NCBI RefSeq assembly: GCF_045209745.1
Contig: NZ_CP109273.1
Span: forward strand, 2,914,001-2,978,000
Direction: 5' to 3'
Length of the DNA stretch: 64,000 nt
Origin: Micromonospora sp045209745
GTDB taxonomy: Bacteria; Actinomycetota; Actinomycetes; Mycobacteriales; Micromonosporaceae
Below the pieces are notes generated by a model, which did not search any database, had not been told where the DNA came from, and was given only the letters and a program-made list of their open reading frames with translations. Positions 43,568 to 51,988 of this stretch are shown piece after piece (the stretch's first letter is position 1; each line of letters starts with the position of its first letter). Position numbers and translations under genes: made by a program.

Positions 43568-44856
43568 GGCCAGCTGCCCTGCGGATCCCAGACGCCGACC
43601 ACCGTCCGGTCGTCGTCGAAGCCCTTGCGGCCGAATCCGACCTGCATCGCGAAGTCGAGTGCGGACGCCGGCTCGCCGGACCAGGCCCGGGCGAGGGCCT
43701 CGCCGACCTGGCCGCTGCCGTCGCCGAGCGGGTCGCCCACCCCGTCGCTCATCACCAGCAGCACGGCTTGCGGGGGCACCATCTGCTCCCGTACGGAGAG
43801 CTTCGTCGGATCCTCGGGCAACTTCGGCAAAGCAGCAACTGCCGAGGAACTGACCTCCTGCCCGAATCCCTTGATGTCGGTCAGGCACCGCCAGTTCCGG
43901 TTGGGCTCGATCAGCCAGGCCGGCGAGTCGCCGAACCAGGCGACCTGAACTGGACGGAGGTCGTCCTTGGCGTCGGTCGCGCAGACCAGGATCGTCGCGG
44001 TTGTCGCCATGGCTTCCGCCACCCTCTCCGGGAGGAGTTTCAGCTTCTGTCGGCCCGCGGCGAGGATCAGCTGGGACAGGTGCTGGAACACCCCGTACCA
44101 GTCAGCCTGAGGAAGCAGCGCCTCCCGCCCGCTCATCAGCTGCCCGACCTGCCTGGTGGCATGGCGAGCCACCAACTGGGCGGCCCGGTGCGAGTACCGG
44201 CCGGCCGACACGCCGTCCGCGACGGTGACCACGAGCCACCTGCCGTCCTCGGAGAGGCCCAGCCCATAGGCGTCCTGGCGTGGGGTGCCGACCTGCCGGT
44301 GAGCGAGCCCGCGTGCGCTCGCGGCGTACACCGCCAGCGGACCGAGTTGACCACCGTCCAGGACGGTGTCCGGTGTGTCGAGTGTGTCCCCGAACCGGGG
44401 TTGGACCTCGGTGAAGGCGCGGCCCGGGTCGCCGATCCGCCAGGGCTGAATCGGCTGCGGTTGATCGGCCCGGGCCGGGGAAACCGGCCCCGCCGGGACC
44501 GGAGCTCCGGGCGCGACGCGGTCGTCGACCTCGATAGAAGTCCCACCGTCGGGATGGATCACCGATCGCTCCGGCGGAACGCCCGGGTGATGGCGCTCGG
44601 GCCGGGGCCGGGAGCCCCGCCTGATGCTGGTGCCCATGACATCAGACAAGTGGTCGTTGTCGAGCGTCGTCTGTGACCCGGCGCGTTGATCGAGCTCAGG
44701 TGCAGGATCGATGTCGGGCTCCGCTGCCGCGCGTACCATCGCTGTCGACGCAGCCCCGAAGTCGTCCAGATCGGACCACATGACGCGGCGACTGCCGGCC
44801 GCATCGCCCCCAGGGCTCGGTGCGGTGGGCGGCCCACCGGTGGCTGAGTGCTCCAT
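43564..44856 (-). CDS. PP2C-type protein phosphatase
   Basis: The 430-residue protein has a disordered, Pro-rich N-terminal third (to about residue 165). A PP2C domain follows with the metal-site motifs RQDAYGLGL, VTVADGVSAGRYSHRAA, VAWFGDSPAWL, LLVMSDGVGDPLGD and DDDRTVVGVWD. All the Asp ligands are present, so it should be active. It acts opposite the kinase encoded directly downstream (ATGA overlap), and follows the vWA gene by two bases. Confidence 0.92.
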   Translation of the reverse strand: MEHSATGGPPTAPSPGGDAAGSRRVMWSDLDDFGAASTAMVRAAAEPDIDPAPELDQRAGSQTTLDNDHLSDVMGTSIRRGSRPRPERHHPGVPPERSVIHPDGGTSIEVDDRVAPGAPVPAGPVSPARADQPQPIQPWRIGDPGRAFTEVQPRFGDTLDTPDTVLDGGQLGPLAVYAASARGLAHRQVGTPRQDAYGLGLSEDGRWLVVTVADGVSAGRYSHRAAQLVARHATRQVGQLMSGREALLPQADWYGVFQHLSQLILAAGRQKLKLLPERVAEAMATTATILVCATDAKDDLRPVQVAWFGDSPAWLIEPNRNWRCLTDIKGFGQEVSSSAVAALPKLPEDPTKLSVREQMVPPQAVLLVMSDGVGDPLGDGSGQVGEALARAWSGEPASALDFAMQVGFGRKGFDDDRTVVGVWDPQGSWP

Positions 44857-44858
44857 GC

Positions 44859-45569
44859 TCAGCTCAGCCAGTCATCTTCGACATCCAGGTCCGCCGGCAC
44901 ATCGCCCGAACCGGGAAGGATCAGCCCCGAGCCGCCAGTGGCCACGCTCTGTCCGGAAGCCAGCACGGACGAGATCAGGACCTCCGTCATCGCCCGGATC
45001 GCTGCCGCTGCGTCGGCCCCGGTCTTCATCATGTAGAGCTTGCTCTTCCGGGGCGGGTGGACCAGCAGTCGCAGGACGTCCCGGTCGGCGGCGTCGACAC
45101 CGCACGGGACGAACACCGGGTACCAGCGGAACCCGGTGCCGGTCTCCTTGTCGTACTCCGTGAGCGCGACGAACGCGTCCTTCCAATCGTCGGTGGGCTC
45201 TCCGTCGCTGATGAAGAAGACCGCCGGACGGTGGACCCGGTACCCGTCGCTGCGTAGCTGGGCCACGTCGCTCTCCAACTGCTGGCGGAGTAGCCGGAAG
45301 GCGGCGCCGTAGCTGGTGCCACCCCGCAGTTCCAGGCTCGGCAGGGTGTTCTGCTGGGACAGGTCACAGAGCGGAACGAGCACCGTCGCGTCGTCGGAGA
45401 AGTCGATGAGGCTGAACCGCACCTTGTCGTTGAGGATCGGGTTCTTGGCGAGTGCGTCCGCGACACCCGGCAGAATGTTCCGGGCCGCGTCGAGCTTGCC
45501 ACTCTGCTGCATCGACCACGAGACGTCGACGACGAGGTAGAAGGGCAGCATGATTCCCTGGTCGGGCAT
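44859..45569 (-). CDS. TerY-type vWA domain protein
   Basis: The ATG at 45569 (MPDQGIMLPFYLVVDVSWSM) is chosen because it begins the domain; the longer frame adds only a Pro-rich leader overlapping the upstream gene. The MIDAS is intact: D15-V-S17-W-S19, then LRGGTSYGAAF (Thr) and FFISDGEPTDDW (Asp). This is the TerY family, the vWA part of the TerY/PP2C/kinase triad. It should bind a partner through a metal ion. 236 aa. Confidence 0.9.
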   Translation of the reverse strand: MPDQGIMLPFYLVVDVSWSMQQSGKLDAARNILPGVADALAKNPILNDKVRFSLIDFSDDATVLVPLCDLSQQNTLPSLELRGGTSYGAAFRLLRQQLESDVAQLRSDGYRVHRPAVFFISDGEPTDDWKDAFVALTEYDKETGTGFRWYPVFVPCGVDAADRDVLRLLVHPPRKSKLYMMKTGADAAAAIRAMTEVLISSVLASGQSVATGGSGLILPGSGDVPADLDVEDDWLS

Positions 45570-45588
45570 TGGTTGGCTCCGTTCTGGG

Positions 45589-46764
45589 TCAGGTTCGGGG
45601 GTCGGCACCGGGTCCGGCGGTGCCGGGTCGGTTCACGCCGAGAGCGGCGAGAAGGTAAGCGAGCAGTGCGGCGAGCCCGGGCAGCTCCTCCGCCGGTGCG
45701 GCGTTGACTGCCTCCGACCGGTTGTCGCCGTCGATGAGCTTCTTCACCAGCAACTCCACCAGGTCCGGACGCCGTGCCGGATCGGCGTCGCTGAAGGCGG
45801 TGATGATCCTGTTGAGCTTGTGCTGGTCCTCGCCGAGCCGCCGTTCGTGGGCGCGATGCCCCGCGGACTCACGGAGACAGAGGGCCATCAGGTAGGTGGC
45901 GGTCGTGGTGATGCCCAGCCAGGCGATCATGGTGGGCCACTGCGGGTGGCTACGGTGTGCGAGTGCGCCGAAGACCAGGACGGCGAGTCCGAGCACCCCG
46001 AAGCCCACCGCCACGTGACGCCACCGGTCTGCCTGTTTGCGCTCCCGCGCCCGGGTGCCGTCGTCCACCCAGAGCTCTGCCCTGCCGATCCGGAGGCCGG
46101 CACTCAGCTGTTCGGCCTCCTTGCGTAGCTCGATGGCACGCTCCAGTTCTATGGCGTATGTGTCCCGCTCCTGCCGCAGGAGGCCGGCGACCCGATTGTC
46201 AACGGTCTCTTCGAGGGCGGCCACCCGTTGGGAGTGTTCGTCGAGCTTCTGCGCTACGAGCAAACCGCGCTGCTCGTCGTTGTCACGGTGCCGCCGCAGC
46301 GCCTTTTCGAGCCGGTCGAGCTGGGTGTCGACGCGGTCGGCCGCGTCGCTGAGCGCCCGCTGCTGTGTCTCGACCAGTAGCCGGAATCGGCGGGTGCGGG
46401 GATCGCCGTCGGGTTCCACGAGCCGGAGCATCTCGTCGACCGTCCGTACCTCGTCACTGATGCGGCGGTTGAGAGCCGCGGTGAGCGCCAGCCGCTCGCG
46501 GCGGCCGGCGGCGGCGCCGGTCCGGGCCCAGCAGAGTTCGAGCTGGTCGAGCAGGGCGCAGATCCGGTTGGTGGAGGGTGTGCTGACCAGGTCCGCAAGG
46601 GTTTCCGGCAGGCGATCGAGCACCAACACGAGCATCCCGATGCCGTCGGAGAACGCCAGCCGGTCGGGCAGCGGCAGATCCTCGGTCAGGTCGGCGAGCT
46701 GACGACGGGCGTCCGCGACACGGTGCCCGAGCGGCACGGGAGCGGCGGGTGGCATGGTGGTCAC
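45589..46764 (-). CDS. Coiled-coil membrane protein of the operon
   Basis: The 391-residue protein has a helical N-terminal half with long heptad-rich segments (about 130-225, including DAADRVDTQLDRLEKALRRH and VAALEETVDNRVAGLLRQER) and two TM helices (about 252-272 and 280-300). A helical tail follows with DQHKLNRIITAFSDADPARR and DLVELLVKKLIDGDN. I do not recognise the family. It ends 20 bases before the vWA start, so it is in the same transcript. Confidence 0.75.
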   Translation of the reverse strand: MTTMPPAAPVPLGHRVADARRQLADLTEDLPLPDRLAFSDGIGMLVLVLDRLPETLADLVSTPSTNRICALLDQLELCWARTGAAAGRRERLALTAALNRRISDEVRTVDEMLRLVEPDGDPRTRRFRLLVETQQRALSDAADRVDTQLDRLEKALRRHRDNDEQRGLLVAQKLDEHSQRVAALEETVDNRVAGLLRQERDTYAIELERAIELRKEAEQLSAGLRIGRAELWVDDGTRARERKQADRWRHVAVGFGVLGLAVLVFGALAHRSHPQWPTMIAWLGITTTATYLMALCLRESAGHRAHERRLGEDQHKLNRIITAFSDADPARRPDLVELLVKKLIDGDNRSEAVNAAPAEELPGLAALLAYLLAALGVNRPGTAGPGADPRT

Positions 46765-46765
46765 G

Positions 46766-47059
46766 TCACTTCAGCTGGGCCGCGGCGGCCAGCACGGCCG
46801 GTGCCTGCTGGGCGTTGCTGATGATCAGGCCGAGTAACGGCTGGACGTCTGTCGGGTCCGAGCCGTCGGCGAGCATCGCGCGCAGCTGCCGCAGGGCGGC
46901 ATCGACCTGGTCCGGGTTCGCCAGCGCGTCCCGGTTGGCGCCTACCGCAGCCGCCAGCTGCTCCAGCGGGTCGGCCTGTCCGGAGCCGGTGATCGTCTGC
47001 GCGTTGTCACCGATGGCCATGGAATTGGCGTTCGCCTGTCCGATGTTGTACGTGCTCAT
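46766..47059 (-). CDS. Small 97-aa protein with an N-terminal MAIGxNA motif
   Basis: The protein begins MSTYNIGQANANSMAIGDNA, then forms a helical C-terminal part (DPLEQLAAAVGANRDAL, VQPLLGLIISNAQQAPAVLA). The first 20 residues closely match the C-terminal motif of the gene just upstream (NYNIQNALANAMAIGTNA). Short Gly/Asn repeats of this type are seen in bacterial proteins as beta-rich homotypic interaction tails. The stop lies one base from the next start. Unknown function; an adaptor is my guess. Confidence 0.7.
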   Translation of the reverse strand: MSTYNIGQANANSMAIGDNAQTITGSGQADPLEQLAAAVGANRDALANPDQVDAALRQLRAMLADGSDPTDVQPLLGLIISNAQQAPAVLAAAAQLK

Positions 47060-47083
47060 GCTGCCTCCTGGTCTGTTCGAGGG

Positions 47084-48589
47084 TCAGGGTTTGCCGGCCC
47101 ACGGCGGGGTGGCCGGAGGGGCCGGTGGTGCCCCGGGTGGAGCGGATCCCGTCAATTGCGCCTGCCCGCCGGCGGCGCCGAAGGCGTTCGCATTGGTGCC
47201 GATTGCCATGGCGTTGGCCAGCGCGTTCTGGATGTTGTAGTTCGTGTTGACGATGTCGGATTTCTCCTGGTTGAACTGGGTGGTGTCCACCCCGTGCTGG
47301 TCCAGGAACCGTTCGATGCCGGTGAGCACCCGCCGGCGCAGCGAGTTGAGGGTCATCTCCTCGTCCGCGTACGCGAACAGGTAGATTCGCTCCCGGTCCG
47401 CGGCGAGGTCCCGGATGCTGACGTCCGCCCCCCGGTCGAGCGCCTGGGCGCGGCGGACCCGTCGCCGGTCGGCGGCCACGGCGCGGGACCGCTCCAGGTG
47501 CAGGAACCCGATCCGGGCCAGGTCGAGCGGGCTGCGGGCGAGCAGCCGCCAGGCCGACCGGCTGGTGTCCCGCAGGGCGTACCAGAGGATCTCGCGGGTG
47601 TTGCGGGCCAGCCGGTCGAGCGCGCACATCTCCGCGCGTACCGGGAGCAGCACGAAGGCGTGTCCCTCGACGAAGAGATCGCCGGCGACCAGCCCGGCCC
47701 GGACGAAGAGGCTCACCACCAGCTCGCCGTTCCAGGAGATCTTTTCGATGCAGAGGTACGTACGGGCGTCGGGCCGCGGCTTGGCGATGCCGAGCCGGAG
47801 AGCCTTCGATGCCACGCGAGCCGAAGGCCGGTCCATCGGATCGGGGAGCAGCATCGGCACCGCCGCCACGCCCGTACCGCCGACGAAAAGCCGGTTGTGG
47901 ACCCGCAGGCCAGGAATGCCGGCGGCGCGGACCGTCCGTGTCAGCTCCCGGTGAAGGTCGACGGCGTCGAACGGTACGACCTGGCGGGGGTTGCCGGCCG
48001 AGTCCTGGGCCGGCTTGGTCGCGTCCACGTCGACGACCCAACTGCCCAGCGGCAGACCACAGCCGCCGAACGGCCAGCCACCACGAAAGACGACCACATT
48101 GCTGGTCATCACCTCATCGAGGCGGCGCTCTACCGCCGGATCGGTCGGCCGGGCCAGCAGCCGCAGGTCGGGGCCGGTCGAGTTGACCCGCTGTGCACTC
48201 CGGTGCGCGTCGACCATGGTCGCCAGCACCGCCACGTACGGCAGGACGAGGCCGACCAGGACGGTGGGACCGGCGAACACGACTGCCACACCCCAGGACG
48301 GCGACCCGGTCGCCGCCACGAGGACGGCTGCGGCCAGTACGAGGGCCGCGAGGTCGGCAGTCAGCACGATCCGCATCAGCATGTTGCGCCGGTGGGCGGC
48401 CGTGGCATGCCGGACCAAGGCGATCAGGTCCACCCCGAAGGCCGGGCCGGTGGACCGCAGCCCGGGCGTGGTCAGCTCGTCGACCACGTAACGGGCGAAC
48501 GGTGGCGAGAGGTGGGCGTACGAGCAGAGGTACCGGTCCACCGCAGTGGCCGTACCGCCGCCCGCGGCCGCGCCGGGGCTAGTCGTCAC
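47084..48589 (-). CDS. Membrane protein carrying a C-terminal MAIGxNA motif
   Basis: The GTG at 48589 overlaps the cyclase-like gene stop by eleven bases; earlier codons are in a non-coding frame. The 501-residue protein has two TM helices near residues 70-92 and 98-122. A large soluble part (WPFGGCGLPLGSWVVDVDA, RTYLCIEKISWNGELVVSLF, AFVLLPVRAEMCALDRLARN) follows, then a charged coiled coil and the tail YNIQNALANAMAIGTNANAF, ending Pro-rich. I do not recognise the family. Confidence 0.75.
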   Translation of the reverse strand: MTTSPGAAAGGGTATAVDRYLCSYAHLSPPFARYVVDELTTPGLRSTGPAFGVDLIALVRHATAAHRRNMLMRIVLTADLAALVLAAAVLVAATGSPSWGVAVVFAGPTVLVGLVLPYVAVLATMVDAHRSAQRVNSTGPDLRLLARPTDPAVERRLDEVMTSNVVVFRGGWPFGGCGLPLGSWVVDVDATKPAQDSAGNPRQVVPFDAVDLHRELTRTVRAAGIPGLRVHNRLFVGGTGVAAVPMLLPDPMDRPSARVASKALRLGIAKPRPDARTYLCIEKISWNGELVVSLFVRAGLVAGDLFVEGHAFVLLPVRAEMCALDRLARNTREILWYALRDTSRSAWRLLARSPLDLARIGFLHLERSRAVAADRRRVRRAQALDRGADVSIRDLAADRERIYLFAYADEEMTLNSLRRRVLTGIERFLDQHGVDTTQFNQEKSDIVNTNYNIQNALANAMAIGTNANAFGAAGGQAQLTGSAPPGAPPAPPATPPWAGKP

Positions 48590-49352
48590 GGCTGCCCGCT
48601 CTCCGGCCAGCGGTGCCCGACCAGCCTGGTACGCCGTTCTGGATGACCGCTCGTGCCGATCCGAGGACGACTCCCGGCGTTGCCGGCACCGCGCCGGTCG
48701 GTCCACCCGCCTCGCCGGCGGCCGTTGAGCCATCGCGGTCCCGCCCGCGTGCCATAGCGCTGGACGGCGCGCTGACATGCTGCCTCGGCACATAGGCCCA
48801 GGCCTGAAAACTGCTCTCCTTGACGACCACCGGGATCCGCTGGAAGTCCTCCGGCGCCGGGCCGTAGCCCTGGCACACCACGGCGTCGTAGATCGCGTCG
48901 GAGACGACCACGACCAGGTCGGCGTCGGGGGCCTCGGCGATCAGTTCACGGGCTGCGGGGGCGTCCAGCAGCCGAGCACACTCGGTGAGGGTCCGTCCAG
49001 CCCAGCCTCCCTGCTCCTCCCGGTGGAGCAGGCCCATGTGAATGGCGACCCGTAGCCGGAGCCGCGACGTCTCGTTCGCGGACCGCCGGTGCAGCCGCAC
49101 CTCGGCGAGAAGGTGCTCGATGAACGGGCTGACCATGACCAGGGGCGACACGGTAGCCGGGGCGTGCAGGCGGAACCCGTCACCGAGATCGGCCGGGTTG
49201 AGTGCGGCGATGTCGAGGCTCTGCCGCTTCAGTGCCCTACCGAGAATCTCGTACAGGTCACCCCGCATCTTGATCTGGAGCTGGTCGTCCCGTTCGCTGG
49301 AGCCGACGACGTCGGTGGTGACGACGGTGTGGTGCAGCGGTTGAAAGCTCAT
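48579..49352 (-). CDS. Class III nucleotidyl cyclase-fold protein, first gene of the operon
   Basis: GGGAGGCG precedes the ATG. The 257-residue protein has the class III cyclase pattern HTVVTTDVVGSSERD (first metal Asp), then ADLGDGFRLHAPATVS (second Asp in LGDG) and LRLRVAIHMGLLHREEQGGW, then LLDAPAARELI. A variable tail rich in Ala, Gly and Pro follows. Both metal aspartates are kept, so it could be catalytic, but base-selectivity residues cannot be judged by eye. It may make a cyclic nucleotide signal for the Crp-type regulators and the PycTM-like effector nearby. Confidence 0.75.
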   Translation of the reverse strand: MSFQPLHHTVVTTDVVGSSERDDQLQIKMRGDLYEILGRALKRQSLDIAALNPADLGDGFRLHAPATVSPLVMVSPFIEHLLAEVRLHRRSANETSRLRLRVAIHMGLLHREEQGGWAGRTLTECARLLDAPAARELIAEAPDADLVVVVSDAIYDAVVCQGYGPAPEDFQRIPVVVKESSFQAWAYVPRQHVSAPSSAMARGRDRDGSTAAGEAGGPTGAVPATPGVVLGSARAVIQNGVPGWSGTAGRRAGSRDD

Positions 49353-49448
49353 GACGCCTCCCGCGATTGCGTGCCATTGACTCTTAGCGGAGATCTCGTC
49401 AGCGCTCTGTGTACGGAGACACAGAGCAGAGCCGGTCAGACGGATCGG

Positions 49449-50186
49449 TCAGGCTTCGTCACCAATTAGGTCTGTCCGGACGACCGCAATCCGGGAGCGG
49501 CCGGTGCGAACGGCTCCCGATTCACGCAATCGGCGTAACTCCTTCGCCGTGGCCTCCCGGGACACGCCGGCCAGATCGGCCAGGTCCTGCTGAGCCAGTG
49601 GGATGACGGGCCGACCACAGGCGCTCTGGAACAGTCGGGTGAGACGGAGCAGCACCTGCCGGATCCGTTCCGAGGCGTCGTATGCGATGTACGCCAGCAA
49701 GCGGTGATCGGCCTCCACGGCCAGGCTCCCCATGGTCTCCATCAGCAGCACCGCGAGCCACGGATGCTCTCGTACGGCGGTCGTCACCTGCTTGCCAGGC
49801 ACAGTGACCACAACGGACGGCAGGACCGCGACCATCGATCGCCGGGAGGTGCGATCCCACCCGAACTGGCTCACGATGCTGCCCGCAGGGCGGACCGCGA
49901 GCGTTGCGGTGGTGCCGTTCTCGGCCAGCCCGACCAGCTTTAGGGCACCCTCGGCGATCAGCACGATCGCGGCTGAACGTTCGTCCAGAGCCGGAAGCTC
50001 CCCGCCGGTCGCCAGATGACGCGGCCGGCCCGCTTCCTGCAGGATCCGCCACGCCTGCGGGTGCCGGGCCCGGTCGGTCAGCGGGTCCAGTGGGGACCGG
50101 CGGCCAGGCGGGTGGTTGTCCAGCCTCCAGCCGACGCCGCTTCGGGGAGCGTCGGAGGACGTGGTGTCGCGGGACGTGGAACTCAT
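49449..50186 (-). CDS. Crp/Fnr-family regulator (second of tandem pair)
   Basis: From the ATG at 50186 (245 aa) the protein has a cNMP-binding-type N-terminal beta barrel, degenerate at the phosphate-binding cassette: AAIVLIAEGALKLVGLAENG, then LAVRPAGSIVSQFGW. A long dimer helix follows (about 135-160) and a C-terminal HTH_Crp: PLAQQDLADLAGVSREATAK, then LRRLRESGAVRTGRSRI. It lies 96 bases upstream of the operon on the same strand, so it may be its direct regulator. Confidence 0.85.
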   Translation of the reverse strand: MSSTSRDTTSSDAPRSGVGWRLDNHPPGRRSPLDPLTDRARHPQAWRILQEAGRPRHLATGGELPALDERSAAIVLIAEGALKLVGLAENGTTATLAVRPAGSIVSQFGWDRTSRRSMVAVLPSVVVTVPGKQVTTAVREHPWLAVLLMETMGSLAVEADHRLLAYIAYDASERIRQVLLRLTRLFQSACGRPVIPLAQQDLADLAGVSREATAKELRRLRESGAVRTGRSRIAVVRTDLIGDEA

Positions 50187-50239
50187 GGCAGCAGGGTGTA
50201 GGAGGTCGCGGAACCTTGTGTGTTCGTCGATCACAGCCG

Positions 50240-50935
50240 TTACGTGTCCGATGACACAGAGCGGCACAGGGACCGCAGCACGTCAGGCCGGACCACCACG
50301 ATCCGTTGCCGGCTGGTCCGGAGCACGTCCCGCTCCCGCAGTGCCCGAAGTGTGCGGGCCGCCATCTCCCGAGAGGTGGCGGCGGCGGTGGCGAGCTCCC
50401 GCTGCGACAGCGGAAGGTCGATGACCACCCCGTCGGGTGTGTCCGTTCCGTGCCGTGCGGCGAGTTCGAGTACGCGCGCCGCGATCCGCGCCGAGCTGCT
50501 CGTCGATACGTATTCCAGTCGGTGGCGGTCGGACTCCCGTAGGTTCCGCGATATGTAGCGCAGCAGCGCAAGAGCAATCGCGGGATGTTGTGTCAATGAT
50601 CCGACAAAGCGTTCGCCGTCGATGACCAAAGCGTTTACGGCGAGAAGTACGTGAACAGTGGCCGAGCGACCGCGGCCATCGACCGCGGCCAACTCGCCGA
50701 GAATGTCCCCCGGACCCCGCAGGGCCAGCAGGGCTTCGTCCCCGGTCCGCGACGAAGAGGTCACCTTCACCCACCCGTCGAGGATCAGTATGACGTGACG
50801 GGACGGTTCACCCTGGTGAAACAGGGTGCTTCGAGGTCGATAGACCCGGTGGGTGCCGAGGCGTCCGAGTGCGCCGCGGTCCTCGGGATTTAAGGTCGCC
50901 AGAAACGATTCAGGGTGTGGATGATGCTCCCGCAT
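50240..50935 (-). CDS. Crp/Fnr-family regulator (first of tandem pair)
   Basis: Starting at the ATG at 50935 (MREHHPHPESFLATL) the 231-residue protein has a cNMP-binding domain with FHQGEPSRHVILILDGWVKV and LRGPGDILGELAAVDGRGRS. GELAAVDGRGRSA resembles the phosphate-binding cassette of cyclic nucleotide binders better than that of the second copy. The HTH is PLSQRELATAAATSREMAAR to LRALRERDVLRTSRQRIVV. It lies 53 bases upstream of the second regulator, same direction. Confidence 0.88.
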   Translation of the reverse strand: MREHHPHPESFLATLNPEDRGALGRLGTHRVYRPRSTLFHQGEPSRHVILILDGWVKVTSSSRTGDEALLALRGPGDILGELAAVDGRGRSATVHVLLAVNALVIDGERFVGSLTQHPAIALALLRYISRNLRESDRHRLEYVSTSSSARIAARVLELAARHGTDTPDGVVIDLPLSQRELATAAATSREMAARTLRALRERDVLRTSRQRIVVVRPDVLRSLCRSVSSDT

Positions 50936-51227
50936 TAACGCCCCCCGCCTGATTGATGACGTTGACTTTTCACCGTAGGGCACGTGTGGTTTCGTGATCG
51001 TCGTCCGTCAGGTTGTTCGCGGGGGCCCGATGGGTGTCGGAGGCGGCGAAACGCTGTGGCCACTTCAGCCATTTGACACACTTCGTTGCACGACCTTGGC
51101 GTGGCAGTTCAGACCTCCACCGGAGATCGTGGCCCGTATGGTGCGCAGGAGCGGGCGGCGGGCCCGCAGACGTGGTGGGGCGGAGCAGGTTCCTTCAACC
51201 GCTGGCGCTCGTGGACCCGACGTCGTC

Positions 51228-51698
51228 ATGCGTGTGGCGGAGCCACTCCTCTGCCAAGCACGCGAGGAACTTCGGCGAGCCGACGGAAAGGCCCTGCAGG
51301 GTTTGGCGGCGGCAGGGGCGATGGCTGTCCTCTGGTCGGCGCCCCTGCCCGACGGGACCTGGCGCCCCGGGGCGCTCGACTCGCTGCGCTCGATCAGTTG
51401 GTGGGCTGCCTGCTTGTTGTGGCTGTTGGCTGCCGTCTCCTTTGGTGCTGCGGCGTTCCCGAGGCTTGGGGCGGCCCACACCGGCAGCGTCGTCTACTTC
51501 GGCGACGCCAGCAGACTGGGACGTGATCCGCAGCGGTTGTCCGCGGCCCTGCTGAGGACCGCGGAGGGGTCCGTCGACGGACTCCTGGCCGAACTGGCCT
51601 GGACGAGTCGAACGGTGGTGCGGAAGTACCAGTTCGTTCGCGTGGGCTTCGCCGCCATCGCGCTGTCGGCCGTCGGCATGCTCGTCGCCCTCGTGTGA
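51228..51698 (+). CDS. Pycsar effector-like (PycTM) membrane protein
   Basis: The ATG at 51228 is preferred (an ATG at 51138 adds 30 Arg-rich residues). The 156-residue protein matches the PycTM pattern: LLCQAREELRRADGKALQGL at the N-terminus, then TM helices (about 24-40 and 56-76) and an FPRL motif. VVYFGDASRLGRDPQRLSAA, then ELAWTSRTVVRKYQFVRVGF leads into a final TM helix. In Pycsar systems such a protein damages the membrane when a cyclase signal is sensed. It is divergent from the Crp pair; the nearest cyclase-fold gene is 48579-49352. Confidence 0.75.
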   Translation: MRVAEPLLCQAREELRRADGKALQGLAAAGAMAVLWSAPLPDGTWRPGALDSLRSISWWAACLLWLLAAVSFGAAAFPRLGAAHTGSVVYFGDASRLGRDPQRLSAALLRTAEGSVDGLLAELAWTSRTVVRKYQFVRVGFAAIALSAVGMLVALV

Positions 51699-51988
51699 GC
51701 GGCGACGACCACGGCTCACCCGGCACACGACCCCGGACGCCGGTTTCAGGCTCCTGCGGTGGGTTATCGACCGAGTACGCGTACCTCGATCCTGAGCAGC
51801 CAATCATGCAAATGACCGCGACCGACAACTGATGACGAGCGGCGCTCGCCTCAGGGTCGGCAGCGATCCTGAACTGATCAGCTACGACGTCTGCGGGGCA
51901 GAGATGGACGGGCGTCCGTTGTTCCAGGCCGAAGACGAACTGGAGCACTGCTATGCGGGCCCGGACCCCGCCGTAGCTCGATCACTAA
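51699..51988. other. Stretch holding a remnant of the sigma-partner gene
   Basis: The stretch has no gene of its own. Its second half is the repeated fragment described at 51829-51988, cut by the IS982 element that begins at 51989. Confidence 0.5.
51829..51988 (+). pseudogene. Diverged copy of the 3' end of the sigma-partner gene (15502-16347)
   Basis: The frame reads SGARLRVGSDPELISYD, then AEMDGRPLFQAEDELEHCYA, parallel to SGARLRIDDDPELVSYD and AEIDRRPLFQAEDQLEHCYA of the protein encoded at 15502. Similarity runs from about 51829 to 51965 at the DNA level. The IS982 element cuts it at 51989 and supplies a stop. Its presence in module 3 shows that this region exchanged DNA with the sigma locus or a relative. 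Confidence 0.75.

Noticed and set aside
47156..48646. 496-codon plus frame opposite the membrane protein of the operon
   Set aside because: Antisense of a membrane protein with clear TM helices; no ribosome site.
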